Of a stretch of 64,000 nt of DNA, positions 15,581 through 23,257 are shown in pieces. A model generated the notes under the pieces. It saw nothing but the letters and a program-made list of their open reading frames with translations, had not been told where the DNA came from and made no database searches. Origin of the DNA: Mycolicibacterium sp. P9-22 (GTDB lineage: Bacteria > Actinomycetota > Actinomycetes > Mycobacteriales > Mycobacteriaceae); the NCBI RefSeq assembly GCF_008329585.1, contig NZ_NPKP01000006.1, positions 124,001 through 188,000 of the forward strand, read 5' to 3'. Both the position numbers and the translations under genes were made by a program. Every line of letters starts with the position of its first letter. The first letter of the stretch is position 1.

Positions 15581-17410
15581 ATGGGCAGAGCAGTTCTCCG
15601 GAGTCTTCAGAGGCGGACGATCATCACCGTCTCTTCGGCCGTGGCGCTTGCCACCGTGTGCGCAACCACCGAGCAACGGGCGCCGGTCGACCTGCGCGCG
15701 GCGTCCTATGCCGTCGACATGGTTGCCGCCATCGAGGAGACGCCCACCACGATCGGTCTGGCCGACTCGAATTTGGTCCGCCTCGGTGACGAGGCCCTCA
15801 TCGACGAACAGCTGGACATGATGCAAGCGCTGGGCGTCCAGAACGTCCGCATCGGCATCTCTTGGATCTCCACACAGCTCGCCGAGGACGGCAATTTCTT
15901 CTGGGGTGCCACGGATTACGTGATCAATGAGGCCTACCGGCGCGGGATGGGCGTGCTGGGTGTACTCCATGAGACCCCGGCCTGGGCGGGCAGCCCACCG
16001 CTGTCGGGCATACCCAACCTCGATGCGTTCGGCAGGTTCGCCGGTGCGGTCGCCGAACGCTACGAAGGCAAGGTCTCGGCACTCGAAGTCTGGAACGAAC
16101 CGAACGGCAGGCCCTTCCTCAACCCCGTCGACCCCGCCGCGTACGCCGGCATGGTGAAAGCCGCCTATACCGCCATCAAGGCCTTCGACGATCTCGACGA
16201 CCCCGATGACGACATCACCGTCGTCGCCGGGGTACTCGGTTCCGGCCGCACTGTCGGTAACGACTTCACCATGAACCCGATCGATTTCCTGCAAGGCATG
16301 TACGACGCCGAAGCACACGGTTACTTCGATGCATTCTCTTTTCACCCCTACCACTACGACATCCCATTCTCCGAGGGCGCAACGCAATCGGACTCCCCGC
16401 TTCTGCAACTCCGTGCGATCAGGGCGCTGATGGAGCAGTACGGTGACGGGGATCTCAAGGTGTGGGCCAGCGAATATGGTCTTCCCACAACACCATTGGA
16501 TCCGCTGCACCCGTTGCTGTACAACTCGCCGCAGAAGCAGGCCGACTTTCTCGCGGACTTCCTGGCGAGCTGGCAGCGTGAGGAGGGCACCGGTCCGATC
16601 TTCATCTACTCGACCCGAGACCTGAACAGCGGAAGCACAAGCGATCAGGATAACTTCGGCATCTGGTACACCGACTGGACCGAGAAGCCGGCGGTTCAGG
16701 TCATCCGTGACTTCCTGGAGGACCTCGAACCCGACCATCCCTGGGTCGATGCGATCAAGAACCTGGTCAACCGGATCGTCGAGATCACCGCCACGGTGAT
16801 CAACGACATCGTCGATGTCGTGGTCGGCGTCGCGGATGTGATCATCGAAGCGACGGTATGGGCGGTCAAGACGATCGCCGAAGTGACGGTCAATGTGGTC
16901 GAGGGAATCGTCGATCTGACATCCAAGGTCGTACACGGCATCGCAGACGCGATCGTCAACTCGGTGAACTGGGTGGTCGAGAAGGTCAAGAGCTGCCTGG
17001 GTATCGAGAGCACCGCACCGGCGCAGACCCGGATGGCCCCCACCGCAACGGCTTTGACGGTTGAAGATGCCGCGCTGGAGGAGGACGAGCCGCCGGCGTC
17101 GGAGCAGGCCAGCGCGCCGGAAGCGGCAGAAGCCCACACCGTGGACGCCGAAGTCGTTGAGTCTGAAGGTGTTGAAACCGTTGTCGTTCAGGCCGAGGTC
17201 GCCGAGGCCGATGTTGCCGAGCCAGAAACGGTCGAACCTGAGGTGACCGAGCCCGAGGTGCCCGCTTCCCCGGCGGATGGCGTGATCGAGGAACCCGCCG
17301 AGGAGGCCGAGACCGCGCCGGTCATCCCACGTACGACAGCGACCACCACGACGCGGACCGTCAAGACGGTGAAGGGGGCGAAGACCGCCGCGTCCGGTGG
17401 AGCGAGGTAG
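15581..17410 (+). CDS. Secreted glycosidase (GH5/GH39-like) with amphipathic repeat region
   Basis: 609 residues from ATG 15581, which has GGGAG at 15571-15575 (an ATG at 15557 lacks one). The signal peptide runs to about residue 40. The TIM barrel carries EVWNEPNG (acid/base Glu173) and WASEYGLPT (nucleophile Glu298), closely similar to the upstream paralogue. It then has an unusual stretch, about residues 390-475, of alternating Ile/Val-rich amphipathic segments (for example VNRIVEITATVINDIVDVVV and IAEVTVNVVEGIVDLTSKVV). An acidic Glu/Val/Pro-rich tail with a basic TTRTVKTVKGAK end follows. The amphipathic block has no counterpart in the paralogue and could bind membrane or lipid. Confidence 0.82.
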   Translation: MGRAVLRSLQRRTIITVSSAVALATVCATTEQRAPVDLRAASYAVDMVAAIEETPTTIGLADSNLVRLGDEALIDEQLDMMQALGVQNVRIGISWISTQLAEDGNFFWGATDYVINEAYRRGMGVLGVLHETPAWAGSPPLSGIPNLDAFGRFAGAVAERYEGKVSALEVWNEPNGRPFLNPVDPAAYAGMVKAAYTAIKAFDDLDDPDDDITVVAGVLGSGRTVGNDFTMNPIDFLQGMYDAEAHGYFDAFSFHPYHYDIPFSEGATQSDSPLLQLRAIRALMEQYGDGDLKVWASEYGLPTTPLDPLHPLLYNSPQKQADFLADFLASWQREEGTGPIFIYSTRDLNSGSTSDQDNFGIWYTDWTEKPAVQVIRDFLEDLEPDHPWVDAIKNLVNRIVEITATVINDIVDVVVGVADVIIEATVWAVKTIAEVTVNVVEGIVDLTSKVVHGIADAIVNSVNWVVEKVKSCLGIESTAPAQTRMAPTATALTVEDAALEEDEPPASEQASAPEAAEAHTVDAEVVESEGVETVVVQAEVAEADVAEPETVEPEVTEPEVPASPADGVIEEPAEEAETAPVIPRTTATTTTRTVKTVKGAKTAASGGAR

Positions 17411-17416
17411 CTCGGG

Positions 17417-18295
17417 TCAGAACACCCGGATCCAGTCGATCAGCATCTCGGCCGGGTAAGTGCCGCCCGCGGGCTCACGCCCACCGGATCCACCGACCGC
17501 GATGTTGAAGATCGGCGCCAGGGTGTAGCCGGGATCGTTGAACGGCCACGGATCGAGCGAGTTCGCCGGCACCGTGAAGTAGGGCTCCATCCCGGGCTGG
17601 TAGTCCTTCCAGAAGTACAGGCCGGTCGGCTGCCACGTCATGCGCCAGGTGTGCCACGCGCTGTCCACCGGATGCTTGTCGGTGGCCATCATGGTGCCGT
17701 CGAGCTTGGCGTGCACCGTGGTACCCGACGGCCAGTCCCGGTTGCCGTACCACTCCACCAGGTCGATCTCACCGCCGCGGACCGGGTCGTCGTTGAGCAA
17801 CCAGAAGGCCGGCCATGCGCCGTCGGTCAAGCAGTTGAGCTTGATGCGGGCTTCCCACGTGGTGCCGATTGCGCCGCGCCAGTTGCCGATGATCTTCGCG
17901 CCGGCGTACTTCTCCTGGATGTTCGCCCCCTCGCCGCGGGTGGCGCGGATGACGAGGTTGCCGTTGCCGTCCTGGAAGACATGCTCCTGGTCGGTGACAT
18001 AGCGGCCCATGTTGTAGGGCTTGTCCCATTCGACGGGGTTCCTGATCGTCTCCCGGGCGGGCACGATGAACCATGCCGCCGGGTCCGGGGGCGAGCCCGC
18101 GGGGCCATTGAACTCGTCCTGGAACAGCATCACCGGAGCCGCTCCCTCGGGAACCGGGGCACCGGGGCCTGGAACCGGACCGGGCGGGAAATCGCCGGGT
18201 ACCGGCTCCGCGTGGGCCGCCGGGGAGGGCAGTGCGGCGGCCGCCGCACCGAGTCCCAGCATCAACAGGGCGCTGCGTCGATCAAAATCAGGCAC
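17417..18295 (-). CDS. Secreted GH16 beta-glucanase
   Basis: 292 residues. The N-terminus DRRSALLMLGLGAAAAALPSPAAHA looks like a twin-arginine or Sec signal. The catalytic motif GEIDLVEWYG contains the full GH16 E-[IL]-D-x-x-E signature: Glu176 nucleophile, Asp178, Glu181 acid/base. DGAWPAFWLLNDD is the conserved strand before it. Family members cleave beta-1,3 or mixed-linkage glucans. From memory the M. tuberculosis counterpart is Rv0315, annotated beta-1,3-glucanase. The gene converges on the second glycosidase with a 6-nt gap. No attached carbohydrate-binding module is seen. Confidence 0.88.
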   Translation of the reverse strand: MPDFDRRSALLMLGLGAAAAALPSPAAHAEPVPGDFPPGPVPGPGAPVPEGAAPVMLFQDEFNGPAGSPPDPAAWFIVPARETIRNPVEWDKPYNMGRYVTDQEHVFQDGNGNLVIRATRGEGANIQEKYAGAKIIGNWRGAIGTTWEARIKLNCLTDGAWPAFWLLNDDPVRGGEIDLVEWYGNRDWPSGTTVHAKLDGTMMATDKHPVDSAWHTWRMTWQPTGLYFWKDYQPGMEPYFTVPANSLDPWPFNDPGYTLAPIFNIAVGGSGGREPAGGTYPAEMLIDWIRVF

Positions 18296-18403
18296 AGGCG
18301 AACCATAAACGAGGTCGCACAGGTTTCGCGCGCAACCACGCGAACAGCGAACCCCGCAGGCGACGAAAAGGGAGCCCCCACTTTCCCCACAGGCTCGGCT
18401 AGC

Positions 18404-18419
18404 GTTTGCGTCGGCAAAC
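18404..18419. promoter_or_regulatory. 6-bp inverted repeat upstream of the GjpA-like gene
   Basis: GTTTGC (18404-18409) and GCAAAC (18414-18419) flank GTCG, 31 nt before the ATG at 18451. It could be an operator overlapping the promoter or leader. It is short enough to arise by chance. Confidence 0.3.
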
Positions 18420-18450
18420 TACCGGATCCGACGCAGGAGTCACTAAAGGC

Positions 18451-19638
18451 ATGGCCAGCAACGTTTTTCGACAGACCCTCAGCACGGGCGTTGTACTTGC
18501 CAGTGCCGGCGCCATCGCGCTCACTCCGGTGACCGTCACTCCCGAAATTCGCGCCGTCATCGACACCCCGCGCGTCGTCACCACCGACGTGCTGCCCGCC
18601 GGGCTGATCCAGGACCTTCAGCTCGTCGGCAACGGTGCCCGGGCCGTGGTGGAACAGAGTGTCGACGCGCTCACCCGCAAAATCCCCGACCTGTGGTGGA
18701 CGGTGCATGAGCAGTGGCCCGACGCCGATCTTCTGCACTGGAACTACGCCCTGGTCAGCGATATCTTCCTGGCCCCCATCACACCGCTGCTCATCGGACC
18801 GCTCAACGACGCGGTTGCCGAGGCGGTGGCCCGCAATTTCCCGATCCTCGGCGATGAGATCCGCCGGATCCCCGACTTCGTCGAGTACGCGTTCGTCCGG
18901 CTGATCGGGCCGGTCCTGAGTGCCATCGGCGGTGCCGGGGTGGCGCACTCCGAGATCTTCTACTCGATGACCACGCTGCGCATCGAGCCGTTCATCGAGG
19001 CCATCGTCAGGGCGCCGTTGCACGTCATCGACGGCCTGATCTTCGGCGGCTACGGCGACCTCGGCCCGATCCTGCCCGGCCGTGAGGGCCAGTACATCCC
19101 GGCGCCGGGTCTGCTCACGCCGTGGGGCCAGCCGCCGCGGGTCCGCAATGTCAAGACCCCGAACGACATCCTCACCACCACGGTCCCCGAGGCCGGCGCC
19201 AACCTGGTCACCCTGTCCACCGGCCGCGGCGGGAGTGCCACCGAGCCGAACACCGCGGTCACCGAACCCACCACCGACACCGTCATCGACACTCCGGTGG
19301 AGACCGCCGTCGAACCGGTGATCGACACGGTCACGCACGAGACCGAGACGACCGGCGAGACGCCGGAGCCCGCGACCACCGAGCCTGTCATGACCGAACC
19401 CGCCGGCGCCGTCACCGAGGAGACGGAAACCGCGGAGACCACCAAGCCCGCCAAGCCGGCGAAGAAGGACCCCGCTGCCGCAATCCGGCAGGGCCTCAAG
19501 GACTTCGGCGATAACGTAAGCCGTACCGTCAAGAAGCTGACCGGTGGCGGGGCGTCCTCGCGCCCGGAATCGCAGTCGGGCAACGACAAGAGCGAATCGA
19601 ACAAGTCGGAGTCCACCGGCTCCGAGGACTCGGAGTAA
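18451..19638 (+). CDS. Secreted GjpA-like mycobacterial envelope protein
   Basis: 395 residues. The signal-like segment FRQTLSTGVVLASAGAIALTPVTV is followed by a globular, hydrophobic-rich region (about 50-220, with PAGLIQDLQLVGNGARAVVE, LLIGPLNDAVAEAVARNF and FIEAIVRAPLHVIDGLIFGG). The tail is Thr/Glu/Pro-rich, then Lys/Ser-rich. The layout resembles mycobacterial proteins annotated as outer membrane porin GjpA-like, a family I recall rather than can verify. No beta-barrel pattern is obvious, so a porin function should not be assumed. ATG 18451 is the start that gives a normal signal peptide. Confidence 0.6.
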   Translation: MASNVFRQTLSTGVVLASAGAIALTPVTVTPEIRAVIDTPRVVTTDVLPAGLIQDLQLVGNGARAVVEQSVDALTRKIPDLWWTVHEQWPDADLLHWNYALVSDIFLAPITPLLIGPLNDAVAEAVARNFPILGDEIRRIPDFVEYAFVRLIGPVLSAIGGAGVAHSEIFYSMTTLRIEPFIEAIVRAPLHVIDGLIFGGYGDLGPILPGREGQYIPAPGLLTPWGQPPRVRNVKTPNDILTTTVPEAGANLVTLSTGRGGSATEPNTAVTEPTTDTVIDTPVETAVEPVIDTVTHETETTGETPEPATTEPVMTEPAGAVTEETETAETTKPAKPAKKDPAAAIRQGLKDFGDNVSRTVKKLTGGGASSRPESQSGNDKSESNKSESTGSEDSE

Positions 19639-19744
19639 CTCGCCAGCCCAGCAGACACGAATGGTCCTGTCGAGCATCGCGGTTGACGACTCCCCTCGGG
19701 TGGGGCTGACGCAGAACCTGTCACCGATGTCTTGGAAATGACCC

Positions 19745-19773
19745 TTGCACGGCGCTGCGGTGCGGCGTAGTAT
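19745..19773 (+). promoter_or_regulatory. Housekeeping-type promoter of the 13E12/HNH gene
   Basis: TTGCAC (19745-19750) and TAGTAT (19768-19773) are separated by exactly 17 nt, close to the SigA consensus. The last base of the -10 is the first base of the LexA box, so LexA binding would block initiation directly. The predicted start of transcription is near 19780. Confidence 0.65.
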
Positions 19774-19788
19774 CGAACACAAGTTCGA
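19773..19788. promoter_or_regulatory. LexA (SOS) box
   Basis: TCGAAC-ACAA-GTTCGA is a perfect 6-4-6 palindrome and matches the mycobacterial SOS box (TCGAAC-N4-GTTCGA) in both arms. It overlaps the -10 element and lies 164 nt before the HNH gene. Several M. tuberculosis 13E12-family genes are known LexA targets, which supports the assignment. Confidence 0.88.
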
Positions 19789-19951
19789 ATTGAAATGAGA
19801 CGGTGCTCCCGCTTAGCCGGTGAGCTTTTGACCGCGACCTACGTCGCTGAGAGGTTCGACGATCCCTTCACGGGACTGTTGAACCATATTGCCTAGATGA
19901 TGCCGAACTTGTCTGTCCGCATGCTCTTCTCGGAAAGCTTGGGTATCTCAT

Positions 19952-21253
19952 ATGGACGCCACCCATCTCGACACGTTCATCGATGCGCTCATCGATGACC
20001 TTGCTGTAGCGCCGCCTGGTGAAGATGGCGAGCGCAGACTGTTTCATCTGCTGGACTGTCCGCGACGCGTCCTCGATGAACCGTCGCTGTTGGCGGTGCT
20101 GGTGGCTGCGGTCACCGCCCGCAACCTGCTCGATCATGTGATCGCCCAGACGGTCGCGGCCACCGAACGGCTCGGAATCCCGGCCCGCAAACACCTGCGC
20201 TCGGGAGCCGACCTGCTCACCTCCCTGGGGGTGGCGCCCGGCGCCGCGCACCGGGCCGCGCGGGTCGGCCGGGCCGCGCATACGCTGCCGGCGTTGACCC
20301 AGGCCCAGCGCCTCGGCGGCATCGGTATCGAGTTCGCCGACGCCATCGGCAAAGGCGTCACCCACATCAACAACCGGGTCCCGTTGTCCGAGGACGACCG
20401 GGCGAGTGTCGTGACCAAGTTGATGATCCAGACGACGCCATCGCAGGTGGCCGAGAAGGCCCGCGCGATCGCCATCGACAAAGCCGCCACACAGCCGGTG
20501 GAGGATGGCACGGTCCCGGTCGCCGAAAACACCGACCTCAACGACATGACCCTCGTGCAAAACGATGAGGGCCGAGTTGTAGCCAGCCTGGATCTCGATG
20601 CACTCACCGGTGAAGAACTGCTCACCGCGCTGGACCCGCTGTGCCGGCCCATACCGCTGCCGGACGGCTCACCCGACCCACGCCCGGCCGGCAAACGTCG
20701 CGCGGACGCCCTCGGACAGCTGGTGCGGACCTACCTGTCGCATTCACACCGCCCGATGAGCGGTGGGGTGCTCCCGCACGTCACCCTCATCCGGCCACCT
20801 GGACTTGTGGACACCCTCGGTTTCACCGGGCCCATCAGCGCCGTCACCGCCGACCTCATCACCTGCGACGGCACCCTCGGGACGGTCATCGTCGACGGCA
20901 ACGGGGCACCGCTGGACGTGGGACGCAGCGAGCGACTGTTCACACCCGCGATCCGAAAAGGGTTGGCAGTACGTGATGGTGGCTGCGCACACCCTGGCTG
21001 CGGTCGGCCGGTGTCCTGGTGCGATGCCCACCACATCATCCCGTGGGGCAGCGACGGAACGACCAGCATCGACAACGGCGTGCTGCTGTGCCGGCACCAC
21101 CACACCGCAATCCATCACGGCGGCTGGCAGGTCTACCTCGGTCCCGACCGACACCCCTGGTTCATCCCACCCCACAAACCGGGCGACGCAGAACCGGCAC
21201 ACCTGCGCTCCCACGCACGCCGCACCATGACCGACCTACCCACCGCCGCATAA
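19952..21253 (+). CDS. 13E12-family DUF222/HNH endonuclease-like protein
   Basis: 433 residues. The N-terminal two thirds is the DUF222 domain of the 13E12 repeat family. The C-terminal HNH domain has CAHPGCGRPVSWCDAHHIIPW, then DNGVLLCRHHHTAIHHGGW, with the metal/zinc ligands and catalytic His pair intact. Members are multi-copy in mycobacteria and presumed DNA nucleases of unknown biological role. A perfect LexA box overlaps the promoter, so expression should follow DNA damage. The ATG at 19952 leaves an unusually long leader of about 170 nt. No terminal repeats or transposase mark it as a mobile element. Confidence 0.88.
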   Translation: MDATHLDTFIDALIDDLAVAPPGEDGERRLFHLLDCPRRVLDEPSLLAVLVAAVTARNLLDHVIAQTVAATERLGIPARKHLRSGADLLTSLGVAPGAAHRAARVGRAAHTLPALTQAQRLGGIGIEFADAIGKGVTHINNRVPLSEDDRASVVTKLMIQTTPSQVAEKARAIAIDKAATQPVEDGTVPVAENTDLNDMTLVQNDEGRVVASLDLDALTGEELLTALDPLCRPIPLPDGSPDPRPAGKRRADALGQLVRTYLSHSHRPMSGGVLPHVTLIRPPGLVDTLGFTGPISAVTADLITCDGTLGTVIVDGNGAPLDVGRSERLFTPAIRKGLAVRDGGCAHPGCGRPVSWCDAHHIIPWGSDGTTSIDNGVLLCRHHHTAIHHGGWQVYLGPDRHPWFIPPHKPGDAEPAHLRSHARRTMTDLPTAA

Positions 21254-21429
21254 CCAAACCCTCTGCGTACCTTGACAACTGCACAGTGAAACTGCACCGT
21301 CACCACGGGTCAGGCGAACGCTGAACCCACGGTGGTCGTCGAGTTGGGACTGATGACGAAAGTTGCTGATTAGCAATCTCATTCATCGGACATCAGACCA
21401 CGGTCAATGCGAACGCGTAGCTTCGAACC

Positions 21430-22383
21430 GTGACCACGGCAATGCGGTGCGTCGTGGTCGGCTCCGGGATAAGCGGACTGACCACCGCCATCTCGCTCCT
21501 GGAGGCCGGCCACGACGTGCGGATGGTGGCGGCCGAGCGCGCCATGTCGACGACCTCGGCCGTGGCGGCGGCGGTATGGTTCCCGACCCACGTCGGACCG
21601 TGGGAGCGGGTATCGGGGTGGGGTGCGCACACCTTCGATGTACTCGCCGAGCAGGCGGCGGCCCGCGTGCCCGGAGTGGTGATGCGCGAGTCGTTGAGCC
21701 TGTACCGCGAACCACCGGGCGAACCCGCGTGGACGGCCGCCGTCGGCAATGTCAGGGCGGCCCGGGCGGAGGAACTCCCTCCGGGCTACGCGCACGGGCT
21801 GCGTTACGCCGTGCCGCTGGCGGAGATGCCTCGTTACCTGCCGTGGCTGGAGGCCCGGGTCCACGCCCTCGGTGGCCAGGTCGTCCGGCGGCACCTGCGC
21901 TCACTGGACGAGGTGGGCGACGGCGCGGACGTGGTGATCAACTGCGCCGGGCTCGGTGCGGGCCCACTGGTCGGCGACCTGTCGGTGTACCCGGTGCGCG
22001 GTCAGGTCGTCCGGGTCAGCAATCCCGGCCTGACGATGTCGGTGCGCGACGAGCAGCATCCGGGCGGCCGCGCCTACGTGCACCCACGGACCGAGGACTG
22101 CATTCTGGGCGGCACCCTGGATGAGGGGCAATGGGACACCACGGCCGCCCCCGCCGTAGGTGCCGCGATCCTGGCGCGGTGCGCCGACCTGGTGCCCGCG
22201 CTACGCGACGCCCGTGTGCTCGAGCAGATCGTCGGGCTACGGCCCGGACGCCCGACCGTGCGCCTCGAGGAGGGTGAACGGTTGAGGTCCGGTGCCCGGG
22301 TGGTGCACAACTACGGGCACGGCGGTTCGGGGATCACCTTGTGCTGGGGTTGCGCCCGCGAGGTCACCGCGGTGGTCGGCTGA
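21430..22383 (+). CDS. aao: FAD-dependent D-amino-acid oxidase
   Basis: 317 residues. The N-terminal dinucleotide fold is VVVGSGISGLTTAISLLEAGHDV (GSGISG at 11-16). INCAGLGAG and the C-terminal HNYGHGGSGITLCWG are the DAAO signature regions (HxHxxxG/S-type C-terminal motif), and VGLRPGRPTVRLE is the substrate-Arg region. It would oxidise D-amino acids to alpha-keto acids with H2O2 release. The closest characterised relative by memory is M. tuberculosis Aao (Rv1905c). GTG 21430 is taken as start; an ATG at 21442 is also possible. It converges on the next gene across a short hairpin. Confidence 0.87.
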   Translation: MTTAMRCVVVGSGISGLTTAISLLEAGHDVRMVAAERAMSTTSAVAAAVWFPTHVGPWERVSGWGAHTFDVLAEQAAARVPGVVMRESLSLYREPPGEPAWTAAVGNVRAARAEELPPGYAHGLRYAVPLAEMPRYLPWLEARVHALGGQVVRRHLRSLDEVGDGADVVINCAGLGAGPLVGDLSVYPVRGQVVRVSNPGLTMSVRDEQHPGGRAYVHPRTEDCILGGTLDEGQWDTTAAPAVGAAILARCADLVPALRDARVLEQIVGLRPGRPTVRLEEGERLRSGARVVHNYGHGGSGITLCWGCAREVTAVVG

Positions 22384-22400
22384 CTCTGCCCGGAGTCAGC
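22379..22400. terminator. Hairpin shared by convergent genes
   Basis: GCTGACTC (22379-22386) and GAGTCAGC (22393-22400) are perfect arms around TGCCCG. The hairpin covers the stop codons of both convergent genes (22381-22383 and 22396-22398), so it can act as a bidirectional terminator. Confidence 0.6.
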
Positions 22401-23088
22401 GGAAGTACTGCTCGCCGCCGGACGGGTAACCGCCGCCGGTGGTGGTGACGTGCACATGGTCGTAGTGGCCGTAACCGCCGGAGCCCGCCGCGCCACTCGG
22501 GGTGTAGTAGGTACCCCGCCAGATGGCGTCCTGCATGCCGAAACGGGCGGCGTTCTTCATCACGTACGCGACGATCTGGTTGCCCAGCGCGACACCCTCC
22601 GCGCTGCCGGGGTTCGGGATCATCACGTCCAGCGCCAGGCCGTTGGGATGCCAGCGCAGCGCGTCCGGGCGCACGCCGCCGATACTGCGGATCTCCGGGA
22701 ACACCGCGCTGATGGCACGGGCCGCCAAGATGGTCTTGACCTGCAGTCCGTGTTCGGGAGCCACGCCCTTGGGCAGCAGCAGCGATCGGGTGTCCGCGCG
22801 CCACCTCGACGCCGAGACGAGCTGAGCGGAGGTGACCTCGGGGGTGGCCGCCGCCACGGCGGACGGGTTCCAGCCGAAGGAGGCCGGCGCGGCGACGATC
22901 TCTACGCCCAGCGGGGCGGCCTCAGCGGCCGTGACCACGGCGGGAGCAGCGACCGGGACTACCGGATCAGGGACGGTGGCGGGCTGGATATCGCCACCGA
23001 TGGAGAAGAGCACGGCGGCCGGCGCCACGATGGCGGCGAGCGCAGCAGACGACCGCAGTCGGCCGTGAGCCATTCCTTGTCGCCGCAT
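22396..23088 (-). CDS. Secreted protein with ARB_07466-like C-terminal domain
   Basis: 230 residues. A signal peptide (about residues 10-35) and an Ala/Pro/Val-rich linker precede a C-terminal domain. That domain contains SIGGVRPDALRWHPNGLALDVMIPNP and YGHYDHVHVTTTGGGYPSG, a His/Asp-rich arrangement shared with the ARB_07466-like domain of many mycobacterial exported proteins. HxxGxxxDV and HxHV are reminiscent of metallopeptidases of the M15 type, so cell-wall peptide cleavage is possible. Catalytic function is unproven. From memory a comparable exported protein occurs near Rv0320. Confidence 0.68.
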   Translation of the reverse strand: MRRQGMAHGRLRSSAALAAIVAPAAVLFSIGGDIQPATVPDPVVPVAAPAVVTAAEAAPLGVEIVAAPASFGWNPSAVAAATPEVTSAQLVSASRWRADTRSLLLPKGVAPEHGLQVKTILAARAISAVFPEIRSIGGVRPDALRWHPNGLALDVMIPNPGSAEGVALGNQIVAYVMKNAARFGMQDAIWRGTYYTPSGAAGSGGYGHYDHVHVTTTGGGYPSGGEQYFR

Positions 23089-23257
23089 TCACCACACCTT
23101 CGAGCTCGCCGACTTCACGTTCAGCAACCGCCGAGACCCGGCCGTTTGCTTGTCGTTACCTATCCGTGACTTAACCCGGGTGACTATAACCCGGCGTGTC
23201 GCAGCAGCTCAACTCTTTGGAAGATTGGTATGTGCAGGTGAATCGGCAGGCGCCCGC

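Larger units (their letters stand above)
19639..19951. other. 313-nt intergenic region with SOS promoter and long leader
   Basis: No gene is supported. The left part (19639-19740) holds nothing clear beyond a weak CCCC/GGGG hairpin near 19690. The right part holds a sigma-70-type promoter overlapped by a LexA box (separate entries), followed by about 170 nt of leader before the HNH gene. The leader has no good ORF and no tRNA; a tRNA-like T-arm string at 19852 was examined and rejected. Confidence 0.6.

Noticed and set aside
19846..19872. tRNA T-arm-like string GGTTCGA
   Set aside because: No acceptor stem, D-arm or anticodon stem can be formed around it.
21363..21376. TTGCT-GATT-AGCAA inverted repeat
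   Set aside because: 5-bp arms are expected by chance and no promoter or terminator role is apparent.
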